A stretch of DNA of 64,000 bases from Stratiolaelaps scimitus (Eukaryota; Arthropoda; Arachnida; Mesostigmata; Laelapidae). The notes beneath the pieces are model-generated. The model saw only the letters and a program-made list of their open reading frames with translations. It had not been told where the DNA came from and ran no database searches. The first letter of the stretch is position 1. Each line of letters begins with the position of its first letter. Both the position numbers and the translations under genes were made by a program. The stretch covers positions 2,848,001-2,912,000 of the forward strand of contig JABWDB010000036.1 of NCBI GenBank assembly GCA_019614645.1. The letters are read 5' to 3'. Below are positions 11,880 through 23,900 of the stretch, piece after piece.

Positions 11880-14800
11880 CTGTGTTCTTGAAAAGGTCCA
11901 CCTACCATATATATATATATATATGTATATCATTATTAGGCACAGGGTGTTTGCTCAGGCATAATAACTAAGGGTACAGTGAAGGGTAATTGTTTTTGTT
12001 CCGCCGGATTGTTGCGGACAGGTCATTTGTGTTGGCGGCGAACTGAGAGTGAGGCCTATCTCGCAGCGTGATCATGTTGATGACGTATGAGTGACCTTAT
12101 AGACAAGCGACCTTGAGGGCTCGTTGTATTTAGTTTGTGATTTGTGTCGAGATAACGCTGACTAATTAGAAGCATCACGTAATGATAGGATGATGACACA
12201 ACGTGTTTGGTGTAATCTTAAGAAACGATGTTGGGGTCCAATTTGTCGACATCAACGACTGTGCACGAACATATATATATATATATATACAAAGATTCAG
12301 CGCGTATGTAAGGAAGCAATGTAGTATATTTGAAATGGGAATATGCCCAGAAATATAGATTGATCTGCTAAATATGTAGTATCGACCAAAATATGATTGT
12401 AACGGATACGGCAGGCGATTCTTCATTTATGTACTGACCGAGCCACGCCAGTTCAGAACCTACCTTGAAGAGAATACACACACGTACACTTCGTTCGGAA
12501 TCAAATCGGCGATCTAACTATCGAGTCCCCTTGGCCATTGATCCACAGTGGGGGTAATGTGTAAAATGGTTTAATCGTTTCAAGAGCTGTAGTCGATTCA
12601 ACGAAGATTTCGATAGGCAATGCCCTTTCGAACACATCCGCGCAATGGCGTGGGTAGCTGTGTGTCCCCTGACCGCGAATAAGCTAGAGGCCGCACCTCC
12701 GAGCCTCTTGAAGTGGCATATACCTTTAACCTTATTCAATCGAGAGCTATCTCACACCGGTAAAAAGAAATCGAGCTTGATGCTCCGGATACTCGCTGTC
12801 CTCGAAACTTCGATGAATGCTCTAACCTTCACGATCCCTTGCTACGGCGCTAGCCAATGTAGAAAGTGACGCTACCTTATGCGTGGACAGGTGGGGATAA
12901 ATCCATTTTGACTGAAGTGCGGACGCAAAAAACAGGGTCGTCAAGCTGAGAAATGGAAGCCATTCAATGGTGGCGTGGTTTTGGATTGGTCCTTACGTTG
13001 AACGCTCCGAAATTTCGGGCGTTGTAAATCGGAGTCAAGTGGAAGTGAGCGGATATGCTTCGTCAGGTAGCCCGATGCGTCGATGCTCATAATGAGGTGC
13101 TTATGTTTGGTGGAAAATTTAGGTGACGGATCAAACTATGGTTTGATCTGAAAACGAAAACAAGGGTTTGCTGCATAGAGCGCTATCAGTTAACCCTGTG
13201 GGATGTTCGACATGCGAAAAATTAATTTCATCACACACATACACACACAGCTTGGTGCTATGTTTGAAGTCGAACAATTCGTTGAAATAGTGACTTAATT
13301 TCAAAATAAAATGCATATTCCTGCACATTAATATCTTGGCCATTTGAATGAACTATCTATTTGTATTGCTTCGGTGAAACGGGTGAGCTTCATGAATACA
13401 GATAATTAGCACGACTATACAATTTACCTCACCGAGGCTAAAAAAAGAAAACGTTCAAACTAGCAACCGTGTCACGTCTAATTATTCCTCATGCTAATTA
13501 TTCACCCAAGCGTGTCTGTACCAGCGAATATCCAGCTTCTTGCCAACGAATACCATGTTCGGCGTTTGGCGACATATACTTGTATAATGGTAATGACGCT
13601 TTGTTTACATTCTACGCCGTCGCTGGGCGACCTTAGGTTAGTCGTCTCACGAGGCGCATATATCCTCAATCTGTTTTCTGTTCCTCTCTCTATACATCAT
13701 AGTGTCGGTCGTCGTAGTTTGAAGTAATCGCTGCTCGGCACGGCGTAGCTTCGAGAACATACGATTGCTACCTGTATCGACTGCTTCTGGGAGCCTCTCG
13801 CCCCCCTCCCCCCGTGCGATCCACCACAGGCGGCGAGGTTCTTCATCGGCTGAATTAATACGGCGCATAGCTCTCTCCGTGGGGACTGCCTTGCCTACTA
13901 GTGTTTCTCACTTTTTGCCTATGTCACCCTGGGAGAGCTTGCAAGGACATCTACATAATTCCGAAGTCGTCTGCCTTCCTCTGCATATACTTGAGCCGCA
14001 TATTCAGTCGATGCTGCTCCTCGAACTTTGCAAAGTTCCACCAGGATATTCTGAAATCCTGCGGCATAAGCTGTTCCTGCTGTCTCCCGTGGACGCAGTT
14101 GGCAGAGGTAGCGGGATGCCATATGGATGGATCATTTGCTCGCTTCGTGCGGCGTACGCATGGGCAACGGCCCTTCCTGCTCTCTGCCGTCTTCTCGACT
14201 GACAAAAATCCTTCGTCAGTTTTGCCATCATGTATAACGAACGGGGGCCACTTGTGGGCTCGGATCGACGCGGTCGATATCTGCGCGCTAGCGGCGCTCG
14301 AAGGACTCGTGGCTTGGGTCTATTTTTTAGTTAACGTGAAAGAACTTAGCCTTCTGTCAGGTCGTGTTTTTCTGAGGAGGGATTTCTGCGAGCCGCGTGA
14401 GCACTCAGCTAAAATGCAGAAGCTATCTCTGCGGGCTAAAGCCTGCTCAAGAACATTAGAGAGCACTGAGGGGTCTCCTCGAGGTCGGGGCTCATAATTG
14501 GCTAGTCAAAATAAACACAGGTTTAGTTCTACTCGACTGTACGTCGTTGTAATTAGAGGGTGTAGAGAGACAAGGGTTTTCGCATTGGAATGACATACTT
14601 GCATTGTGGGACTTAAAAAGTTGATGACTTGGGAAGGGCCAGCTAACCTTAAGACAAAAGTTTGCGCAAGTAGTTGTTACGTTTATATCGGCATTTAGAT
14701 TGTAGCCTGGAGCCTGGCGGCCTACTCAGCTGAGTCGGTGCCAATAGCATAGTCTTGTACCCTAGGGTCTACCTCTAACTACGGGTTGTTCACCCGAATA

Positions 14801-15160
14801 TGAAGACAGCACATTCATTTCTTGGCCCGATACCAACTCCTGAATTATAGCTTTATATATTGTCCCCGGACACTCCGGACCTCGAACACAGCACAGCTTA
14901 TACCCTTTACTAAACAAAAACAGCATCTCGTGCCAGCCCCTCTACATGATGCGCAAGCATATAAGTGACTGTGATGTTATGATTACACTGATACCGATAA
15001 GCGCTTAATATGCTTATGTTTGCCAACTAAGTCGATTTTCATTTGACGCATGCAAATCGAACGGAACATCGTTTTCTATTTCGTGTACTATAGAATCTTC
15101 TATGCAAGATACATCATTCGACAATTTAGTTCAAACAGAACGGCTGTCGCAATCTTGCTT
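11880..15160. other. Unannotated region
   Basis: No gene can be supported. At 13.65-14.5 kb frames are open on both strands; minus-strand stretches such as ISWWNFAKFEEQHRLNMRLK (near 14.0 kb) look protein-like but cannot be joined to exons or assigned to a family. Confidence 0.4.
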
Positions 15161-15165
15161 CTAAC

Positions 15166-15764
15166 CTGCTGTCTACACAGATGACAACAGTGATTGGCCG
15201 TCTCCGGGGTGGCGTTCTTCGCCAGCGGTGGTCCAAGCTCATTGACGGGAACGAGTTGTCCCCCTATGGGTGCATCGGTAACAGCGGCTTTGTTCGCGGT
15301 CATACACTCATCATCGGAAGGTTGTGCACAATTGTCGTCCGCTGACCCCGTGACCACGGCCTTCACTGGGGTCTGTTCGGCCTCAATAGGCTCTTGTGGC
15401 TGAGTTAAGCTTCTGAATCGTTCTGTTCTTTCTGTCTCTTCAAGAGGTGAAAAATGAGAAGAAATCGCTAACGGCGGTGGGCGCACACTGGTGCTGGGTA
15501 AACGCTGTGTCCTAGGAGATACCGAGGATCGTATCAATGTCCTGTCTCGCCTTGCAACCGATTGTTTGATCTTTCGCCTGCTCGATTGCTCATGGCTTTT
15601 GTTGGAAGGCGGCCCACGTGGACGGGTTCTCGGCCTGTAGGTAATCGTTGAGCCATTGTCAGGTTCACCTGACTGTATCAGCGGTGTACACAAATGGGCG
15701 AGATGTTGTCGTTCGTTGAAATGTCGTATCCTACCGATCTGGTTAGGCGTGTCCGCAGAGGCTT
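15166..15764 (-). CDS. Exon coding a basic, proline/serine-rich disordered segment (copy 2)
   Basis: This open minus-strand frame starts after a good acceptor (gatatttcag ending at 15765) in phase 1 and ends at a donor (CAGCAG|GTTAGA) in phase 0, giving 199 full codons. It carries YRPRTRPRGPPSNKS, an Arg/Lys-rich block (SSRRKIKQSVARRDR) and HFSPLEETERTERFRSLTQP, aligning loosely with the exon at 17607-18260. The end is acidic and polar with a CHLC motif. There is no membrane segment or recognised domain. It may be a duplicated tail exon of the same minus-strand gene or part of a further paralogue. The phase-0 end of copy 1 does not join directly to this phase-1 start, so an extra exon or mutual exclusivity would be needed. 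Confidence 0.45.
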
Positions 15765-17606
15765 CTGAAATATCAGAAATTATCATTACCCAATCGGTAG
15801 CTTGATACTTTGATTTGTTAACGGAACTGCAGTTATGAGAGTTTTCACGGGTATCTTTCTAGAAAATGACGGCATGATCACTGACGGCAAGCCAGATGTT
15901 GACATGTTCACAGCGAGCAGGGAAACTCGTATTGTATATTGTATTGTCTTGTATAACTCTCAGGCCATCATTCAGGATAACTTAATCACCCCGAGGTATC
16001 CCCTGATGTGGATCTCCCCATTTCGAAAATGGATAGCATAGAGATCGTAAAAGCAAAGCCCCGTAGTGGAGATCGTCACCTCCGCCACCAACCTCCCCAA
16101 GTTTCCTTAAGGCCGCGATAACTGCAAGCACTTTGGCGCCTGAGAAGTGAAGGGCACCTCCTGTCTCATGGTCTCGGGAAGTGTTAGCCCAAAGTATTTA
16201 GAGGTCCGGGACAACAACAGCTGAGTCCTTGTCGCCACGTATTGCCTAGCTACAATTCAATTACCCACTGTGGCGTACGGCACTGTATTAGTGGCGGCTA
16301 GTTCCCATTAGCCCAATGTTCTGAAGGTCTCAATAGCCTGCTCTACATCTACATGGGCAGTGGGCATGTCTAGCGAGTTCGGGACGAATGCAACGAGGTG
16401 TTAGACTCGCGATATGCGACAGTTCGAAACATCTCACCCATCGAGATTGTCAGCAGAATGCGATTTCTAAAGATGATGAATATGCAAAGCCTAATAAGTC
16501 AATTGCTACAAATGTACGATATTCATTATATTATATAATGAGAATAGAAACGTACCAATTCGATATCAACGTTCGAACGCGCGGTGATGATGAAAAATGT
16601 GAAAGGGCGGAACAGACGAGGAATATCATATAATAGAAACAGCCGAATTCAATTAGCTAGTCGAATCGTTTCCCCCAGCAGCGTGGGACTCATCCATCAC
16701 AGGAGGGAACTCACGGAGTAACCTATATCACTGGGCCCGCTTCAACACCTGCCACCGGTTTTGAATTAGACCACCACCACCGATGACCGGCTACAATTTC
16801 ATATTGAAGTATATATGATCTGCTCGTGATTCGTGAGCAGGCTGGCCAACCGTGATAGCGGTTCATTAGCTCAGCCGTCTCCTGCTGTCTCGTTCTTCCT
16901 GACGTTGGCGACTTGCTTCTATTCGACCCTTCAAGGCCTTCCTTCGGCTCCCTCCTGGTCACTGTTCACTAATGGGTAGTTGAGTAGACATGTGTTCTAT
17001 TTATGTGTCCTTACCGTGGAGGAAGGTTCTCCCCTCGTCTCGAGCCGTTCGTGTGTGCGTGGTATTGCCCAGTTGCGTATCTGAGTCGGCGACATCGGTA
17101 GGCTTCGGGTGTGACAGCTGCAAAGCCACATTGTGCAAATAATCCAAATAAAACTTCCTTTCGAATTATGCAAGTGTCCGCGTGTGGATAGAGATGTCCT
17201 TGGAATTGTCAGGCCCGGCCCATAACGAAAAGTTCAGCCTTCATAGATTGAGACCATTCATATTTCGTCGACTGAAACCTCTTCACGCCAATACGACATA
17301 AAGGACGTACTTGCCGTTGTTTGAAGGGGCCAATTTCAATGAGGAACGCAAGCGGTACCCTTCTGTATAACGAAGTGGTCTTCGGTGAGAAAATAGGTTT
17401 TTTCAGATGTTCGTACGGGGTGTACACAGCAAGAAGTGTATTTCTATTTGTTTAGACATTGTGGACTAGCTGTTTGAACACCCCATCCATCTTAAGAGGG
17501 AATCAATGATTTGTACGAAAGCCAGCATAGCAATATGACTGAATATAACTTGTACACCCGAATAGACGTAGGCTGAATATATGTAGCTTGGATACCTTGT
17601 ACTCAC

Positions 17607-18260
17607 CTCGATATCGCAGTAATCTTGCGGATGTTGTACTCTCTCATAGAAACTACTGTGTGTTTTTTCCGAGAGGGTTTTTGTCGCCAGACCTGCTTTA
17701 CTAACTTTGCCAATAGAGGCATTTCTCGACCCTGTATATACGGGTGGAATCAGGTCAGTTCTCAATTTGTCGTTCAATACCGACACGTTCCGTATACCCT
17801 GATGTGAGTTAGGCTCTGAGGATTGTTTTTCTTCCCGATTTCTATATAATCTACAATACTGTCGATCCGGCTGCTTCCGGAGTGGATATAACAGATCTGC
17901 GTGATGATGGTCGTTGTGCTCGTTCACAATCTTCACAATATCTGGCTGAGTTGATGATGATGATAATTCAACGTCTTCTAGTGGAGGAAACCTTGGACGC
18001 ATGACGAGTTGAGGTGAGTTTGACGACTTGAATGATCGCCGCCGTCGCCGCTTTTGATTTTTCGGAACATTCGGAGATTCTCTGATGTTGATTTCTTTAC
18101 TTAGATTGGTCTTCTGCGGTGCTCGAGGCCGAGTTGCCGGACGAAATATTGCCGATTGGTCTCGAAGTGGCATGAGAGTGATTGGTGCTTGCGCCGGTTC
18201 AACGATATTTCGTGGTAAGGGCGCGAGCTTGGGTGACAGCTTAGCGTGTGAGGGAAGGAC
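17607..18260 (-). CDS. Exon coding a basic, proline/serine-rich disordered segment (copy 1)
   Basis: An open minus-strand frame of exactly 218 codons lies between an acceptor (ccattag ending at 18261) and a strong donor (GAG|GTGAGT after 17607). It is rich in Pro, Arg and Ser, with RPATRPRAP, a run KRRRRR and PRFPPLEDVELSSSSTQP. No folded domain, signal peptide or membrane segment is visible. It lies 2.5 kb downstream of the TM exon of the minus-strand GH18-like gene and could be a cytoplasmic-tail exon of an alternative form. However, I found no matching phase-0 donor in that exon, so it may belong to a separate gene. Its relation to 15166-15764 (shared RPxTRPRxP and PLE[DE] blocks) makes a chance ORF unlikely. 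Function unknown. Confidence 0.5.
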
Positions 18261-18299
18261 CTAATGGATCTTGGCCATCGACGCAGGACACAGGTTAAG

Positions 18300-20700
18300 C
18301 GAAGTTTGATGGTGGATATGAAATAGTTACTTTAAAAAGGTTGTGGTACAATATTTCGAAAGGCAACTGGATTAATCAAAGCGATTAATAAATTCATTAA
18401 TCAAATGGATCAACGCTAATCCAAACAATTTTAGTTGATATTACTCTATGCATTGCATTACCACCATGTATAAAAATTGAGCATTTAGATTTTGCCGGTT
18501 GAGCTACACGTTTCTTCTTGTTCAATTCATTAGATAAAAATCAGCCCCCCCCCCGTATATCAACATAGGAGATTATTAATTAATATGGTACGGTATGGGC
18601 TAGTCTTGTATCATTCCTATTGACTATATAGCGCATTTCAAAGATGCGGCTGGCCATGACTGGTTACAGCTAATGACTACACAATTATCAACAACGATAT
18701 ACATACAGAGATCATCATCACCAATTATCATCTGCTTTCTAATTACGTATTCTCCTTACTACAGACACGTATGTACCTTGCAATCAGAAAAACTCACATA
18801 TGTTGTCTCGGCTGTAGCGGCCTCGTGGCGACCAGTAAAACAACGGGGAGAAGAGTAAAACAACGAAATTAAAAAAAATATATATATACATATAGAATTC
18901 GTCTCACCTATTCAGTGTTGCCAAACAATATCTCAACAAGGAGTTCGTAAAAATTCATATTCTCAACTAGAAAATACCTCACCAGCATATCCACCCTTCT
19001 TTCCGACTCGTCTAAACGGCTTTAGCTGTTGTTGTTGGTGTTCAAACAAGCGCCATTCCCAAGGTTAAATCGCATTAAATCCGAACGCCGATGTACATAG
19101 ATCTGTCGTTTTACGAGAAAGTATCATATACATCAGGGTGTTCGAACGTTGTAACTTGTCATCGGATACGCTGCCTAGATAGCACCGATCAAAGACGGCG
19201 CTTTCATTGCGGATTCGATTGGGTACAGCCATCAGACGATTGCTCGATAGATTATCCTATCTTTTGTATGATGATGGATGTTGTATAGATCGGCATGATT
19301 TCAGTACTGATGTGTCAGTTCAATGTGCATAAATGGCTTTAGCGCAAAGCGAGCGAAAATAGCCGTATCTGCTTTCGACGATCGGCTGAGTCCAAACCTG
19401 TGATTCATTTTCGTTGATGTGTATATTCTGTGTGATTCATAGCTCGTAAAACGGTTAACCGTACTAATGTATCAGCTAAATGAAGATTTGTTCCGCGATT
19501 GTTTTCGATTCGAATGGTGAGTCATCTATTAATAATAATAATAATAACACTAATAATAGTGATAATACTAATACCCTGGTTCCGTTCAAGTTCGCTTCGA
19601 TCCATATCAATCCCTTGAATATATCAGACGTTCTCTATCGTCGAATTTATTTCATTGACCAATCTGCATCCGCTGTGCCGGCTCCATCGAATTTACATAA
19701 TGATTATGACTGCTCGCTTGTTACGTGATTAACATCGAAAAATAATTACGTTCCTCGTAATGAATCGCCCAGCCGACATTGTCATCCATAGACATTCTCT
19801 CTTTAGTTCGAAATACTAACCTGTTCACTGCGTTAATACAACAAACACATCCCTATACGTGTTTTTTTTGTTATGTGGGTGCTCCGATAAGCATCCCTTT
19901 ATTGACAATATACTGCAACATTTTCCATTTGATGAATTACAGCGAATTTTTGTAGAACTCTCTCTGTATCCCACAAGTTATCACACCAAATCCAGGATCT
20001 AAACACCTATATGCAAGGTGCATGTGAACTCGTGGGACGTTGTCATTGTCGAATGGGTCTGTTTATCGAAGACACCGGGGCACTATGATGTAATTGAAGT
20101 ACACTTAATCAGAGCCATTGTAGATAACGCGTCCCAACGTTTGCTGTTGCTGCAATCGCTAGCAGTATTTGAGAGCCACGGACATCGAACCAAAGACCTG
20201 AGCAACTCGTCTACTCTGCGGGAAGCTCACCCCCGAACATGAATTCGGATCGTCGAGATTTATGTCTGCAACATGGGAAAAATACGGAACAAGACATTGT
20301 TACTGCAGGTTTTAGCCGTTGAGAGACAACACTGATGAGGGATAATTAATTAGCATTAGCAACATCAAAAATAGTATTCATTACCCTAATAATGTAACAC
20401 ACTTGTTTTTTTTTCTATTTAAATAATGTAACACTCTGTCGGTGTCATATGCACCAGTGAGTATGTAAAAATCATTGTATGACGTTTGAGCTAACAAAAT
20501 ATCTTTTATCGTCAGTTCGCCCAGTTGTTCCGCAGCTAGCTAAATCCTATTTGGTCATTATTGCCTTCTCAAAAATTCAGGCAGCCTTTGGAATATATAT
20601 GTATGAATATTCGAAAAAAGGCCATCTTGAAATCTTGAAGTTCCACTCCCTCGTGCAAACAGCTACCTGCCTATGATAACATAGACTAGTTGTTCACCAT
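18300..20700. other. Unannotated region (possibly intronic)
   Basis: AT-rich, with short frames only, an (AAT)n tract near 19530 and a weak SINE-like piece at 20150-20240. If the exons at 15-18 kb belong to the minus-strand GH18-like gene, this is an intron. Confidence 0.4.
20150..20240 (-). repeat. tRNA-like SINE fragment (weak)
   Basis: On the minus strand, GCAGAGTAGACGAGTTGCTC then GGTCTTTGGTTCGATGTCCG gives A-box-like and B-box-like blocks. Similar isolated B-box-like sequences occur near 26055, 30950 and 52310, suggesting a common SINE family in this genome. Confidence 0.3.
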
Positions 20701-20740
20701 TGCGTTTAGGTAGGGCATGCCTGGAGAGAACGATATAGTG

Positions 20741-20919
20741 CTATATCCAGTACGAGTATAAGACACATCCGGTGATCCCCAACAAAATGAAAATGATGAG
20801 AGAGTTGTATACACCAAAGAAAACAGATTGACCATTACAGATGAAAGCTGCCCGTCTGAATCTGTTAATCCGAGAGATGTTACGCAATACATCATCGTGT
20901 GTCTGTGGTGTGTGAGTAT
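20741..20919 (-). CDS. Last exon of the minus-strand GH18-like gene: basic stretch plus transmembrane helix
   Basis: The acceptor ggttag ends at 20920 and gives phase 1, matching the donor of the exon before (CGAG|GTAAGC at 21771). The frame reads a polar, basic stretch (DDVLRNISRINRFRRAAF) and then about 20 hydrophobic residues (SLIIFILLGITGCVLYSYWI) before TAG at 20741-20743. The first part aligns with NKCAEVNERVRLAA at the start of the last exon of the plus-strand paralogue, so the exon junction is conserved and only the C-terminal module differs. As read, the protein is type I with almost no cytoplasmic tail. A second open frame over the same bases has no hydrophobic core and the wrong phase. 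I see no good donor in the exon, so I treat it as terminal. Confidence 0.58.
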
Positions 20920-23900
20920 CTAACCATCTATTTCACCTGACTCATACAGGTCGCTGTGGGACTGGGTTTGTGATCAGGCCGAAAGCCACCGCTCGCTATG
21001 AAAAGGTCAACCGTGCGGTTCGAATTGGACAGTTATTACCTGTTGCAAATAATCACCTCGTGGAAACGCATTTAACTGAGCACTGATCGAAACCTGTGTA
21101 TAAGTGTTGCGCCGACGTTTTTTTTTTCTTTAATGTAATTGATTACGCTGTTGTTACCTGTGCGTGGCTGCAGCAATTGAGCTTAATAGTCATAAATTAT
21201 ATCGTCGCAATCCAATCAGGAATGAGCAAGGGAAATTGCGCCGGAGAAGCTAAGGAGAAGTATCGTCGTGGACTGGATACCCCCGGACGACGGCGGTTAG
21301 AGACTGGAGCCGGGGGGGGGGGGTCAACCCTCCACAAAAAATAATGGAGAGCCATTTCGAATCTATGAAAATTTATTGCTCAGAGTGAAAAATCCTGCTG
21401 CTTTAATTAATATAGTTTACTTGAAATTTGTTCGTACCCCACTTGCTAATTTCAAGAACTGTATAGTTCTAAGATATAACACATAGCCCATTGAATAATT
21501 GTATGTTCGATACCACGAACAGGCCGCCATCAACTGAGATGGTAGGTGAAACTAATGAAACGAACTAAAACGAACTAACTAATAATAGTATAATCGTAAG
21601 GATGACTCAGCACATAGATATAACAACGCGACGGGATCGTTAGCGCATAACGGTGCTCCCCACTAATGCAAAAAGCGTTTCGCTGGAAATTAACGACAGA
21701 GTAAAGTCATATTATTACTGTGAGGTTGTTCTATAGTTGTGACATTTGTATGACGACTTAATGAGCTTACCTCGAATATATACTCCGTATATGCTGGGAT
21801 AGCTGTAGATGAGTTTTTCACCCCAGATGGTTGTCGATAGGGTGGACATTGTGAAGTGGCAGTTGGCACATGCGCGCATCTCGCATTCGGACCACATGGA
21901 GGTGGTGGTATTGGATGAGGCTTGCCACACTTGACACATATTCAACGGGTTCTACACAATGAATAACGTAGATGAGAAAAAAGGAAGCAACAATTAAAAC
22001 AGCGACTCATTTCGACAAGGTGCCTCAAGCGGGCTCACAGGCGGGAGTCACTTGAGGAGTGAGAGATATTTTTTTTTGCTCGAATAATATAAACGATGCT
22101 TGCAGTCATTTGTCCATGATGCAGATTTGGAGATGAGTGACACGCCTTGTGGTGGTGGTGGTCGTCGACAAACTCATGGGAATGGAAATGAGCCCATAGA
22201 AGCGCTGTTGATTGAATGCAGCGGAACCGGCAAACAAAGCCGAACGCAACTGAATACGATCGGATGAGGAATGAGTGAGGGAGCTGACGACACAACATGT
22301 GGCTTTCTTTCCGACCACAAACATATCTTAGTATTGTATATAGTATACGATTCCATTGAAATATGTCATGCAAGGCCAGCAGATGCATATACGCGTGTCG
22401 GGCAAATCACTGAGGTCGTATATTGAATGCAGGAACAAATAAATATCTATTACTCTCATCGATAGGATAACAGTACACTCGTCACTGAGATTGCCTCGTT
22501 CCCTTACTCTCTGAGCTGTTTTTGAATTAAAAAATAATACGCACTGGGGGCCAGTAGAGTCCCACTGCGCAATTGTGGTGGTAACGACGTGCGTGTTCGA
22601 TAATACTATAGTAGTCTATTATATAGCTCGTCCACAATAGAATACGTACGTCCACTGAGAATTTGGAGTCGCTGTACTCGTCTACCCATAGGTGGTTAGC
22701 AGCAATGGTCGGTTTGACAGATATGCCAAGGAGTACCATACGCGAGTACTGATCGGCTGTCATAGGCCGTCTCTTTTTGTATTGCGTACTAAAGGCTTTT
22801 TTATAGGGTATCGTGTCCATGGTTGTCTGCATCACCCGGGTGTAGAACGAGCCCACCGTGTTCTCCGTGGGATGGTCCCTTAGGAAAAAGCAGGACACGA
22901 GAGAGAGAGAGAGAGACAGGAGGAGAAAGGAATCATTTGTATAGAAAACTTGTGATTAGATTAAATTAAAGCATTAATTAATCACACTCATGAGTCACAG
23001 CTTGGCCTAGCGAACACGTTCATCTACTTTCATCGTCGTATAAAGACCTCATTAATTTATATCACATGGATACCTATGTGAATGTTGTATGACGTCAATC
23101 GCCGATAGTAATCAGTTATCAGATGCATAGCTGCTACATGAAGTACTTGTTCCTAAATCAGATACTTGATTGCTGCAACATTAAGAGAGAGAGAGAGAGA
23201 GAAATATTCAAATAGAAACCATGGCTCTGAAGCGTTACACTGCCCATCGGTCAATAGACATTGGGCTTTATCTATGGGGAAAACATGAACGCATAATTCT
23301 TAATCAGGGTCATTTTTCCGAAGGTCTAAACATTAATCCCATCATCCCAATCCCCGTTTCCCCACCCAAACGTAAAATTATTTCAATATACAAGCGGGCG
23401 AATCTCAATTAGACGCGTTAAAAACTAGACCTCTCTTCACCCGTCTTGTTGTACCTGTTTCCCCATGCAGCGGAGCACCTCGGATAGTCGAGGGTGACGG
23501 TGTCAGTTAGCAAAATGAACCGTGGCCCACCATACGACCAGCTGACCTCAACGTTGTAGGCGGCGGCGATTGTTGTCGGATCGGTGCCGATGATGGTCGT
23601 GTACGCCTCCAAATTTTCTGACCACAATCGTCTGTTTTTGACTCAGATAGAAATAGCGCAGTGTGTTGGTATTATACGAGTGGAAATCCTACTGGGTATC
23701 TAAAAATTGTTTTTCGAGCTGACCCTCAGCTGTTAATTCCCTGTATGACAGGCCTCAGCCCTTAACCTTTTAGGTATTACTATGAGGATCTGTTATGAGC
23801 CAGGTGACTGGATCGTGTATTTGAGCCGGACGAATAGAGTAGACAACGAATAATCGATCGGGCTGCAAATACTGAAAAATAGCTGAGAATAGTTGTATCC

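Noticed and set aside
13647..14497. Gene on either strand at 13.6-14.5 kb
   Set aside because: Three frames of similar length on one strand and another on the opposite one, with no recognisable domain or consistent splice sites.
22035..22388. 117-codon minus-strand frame within the GH18-like gene
   Set aside because: Lies between two well-supported exons, has two other overlapping frames of similar length and no match to the paralogue; treated as intron.
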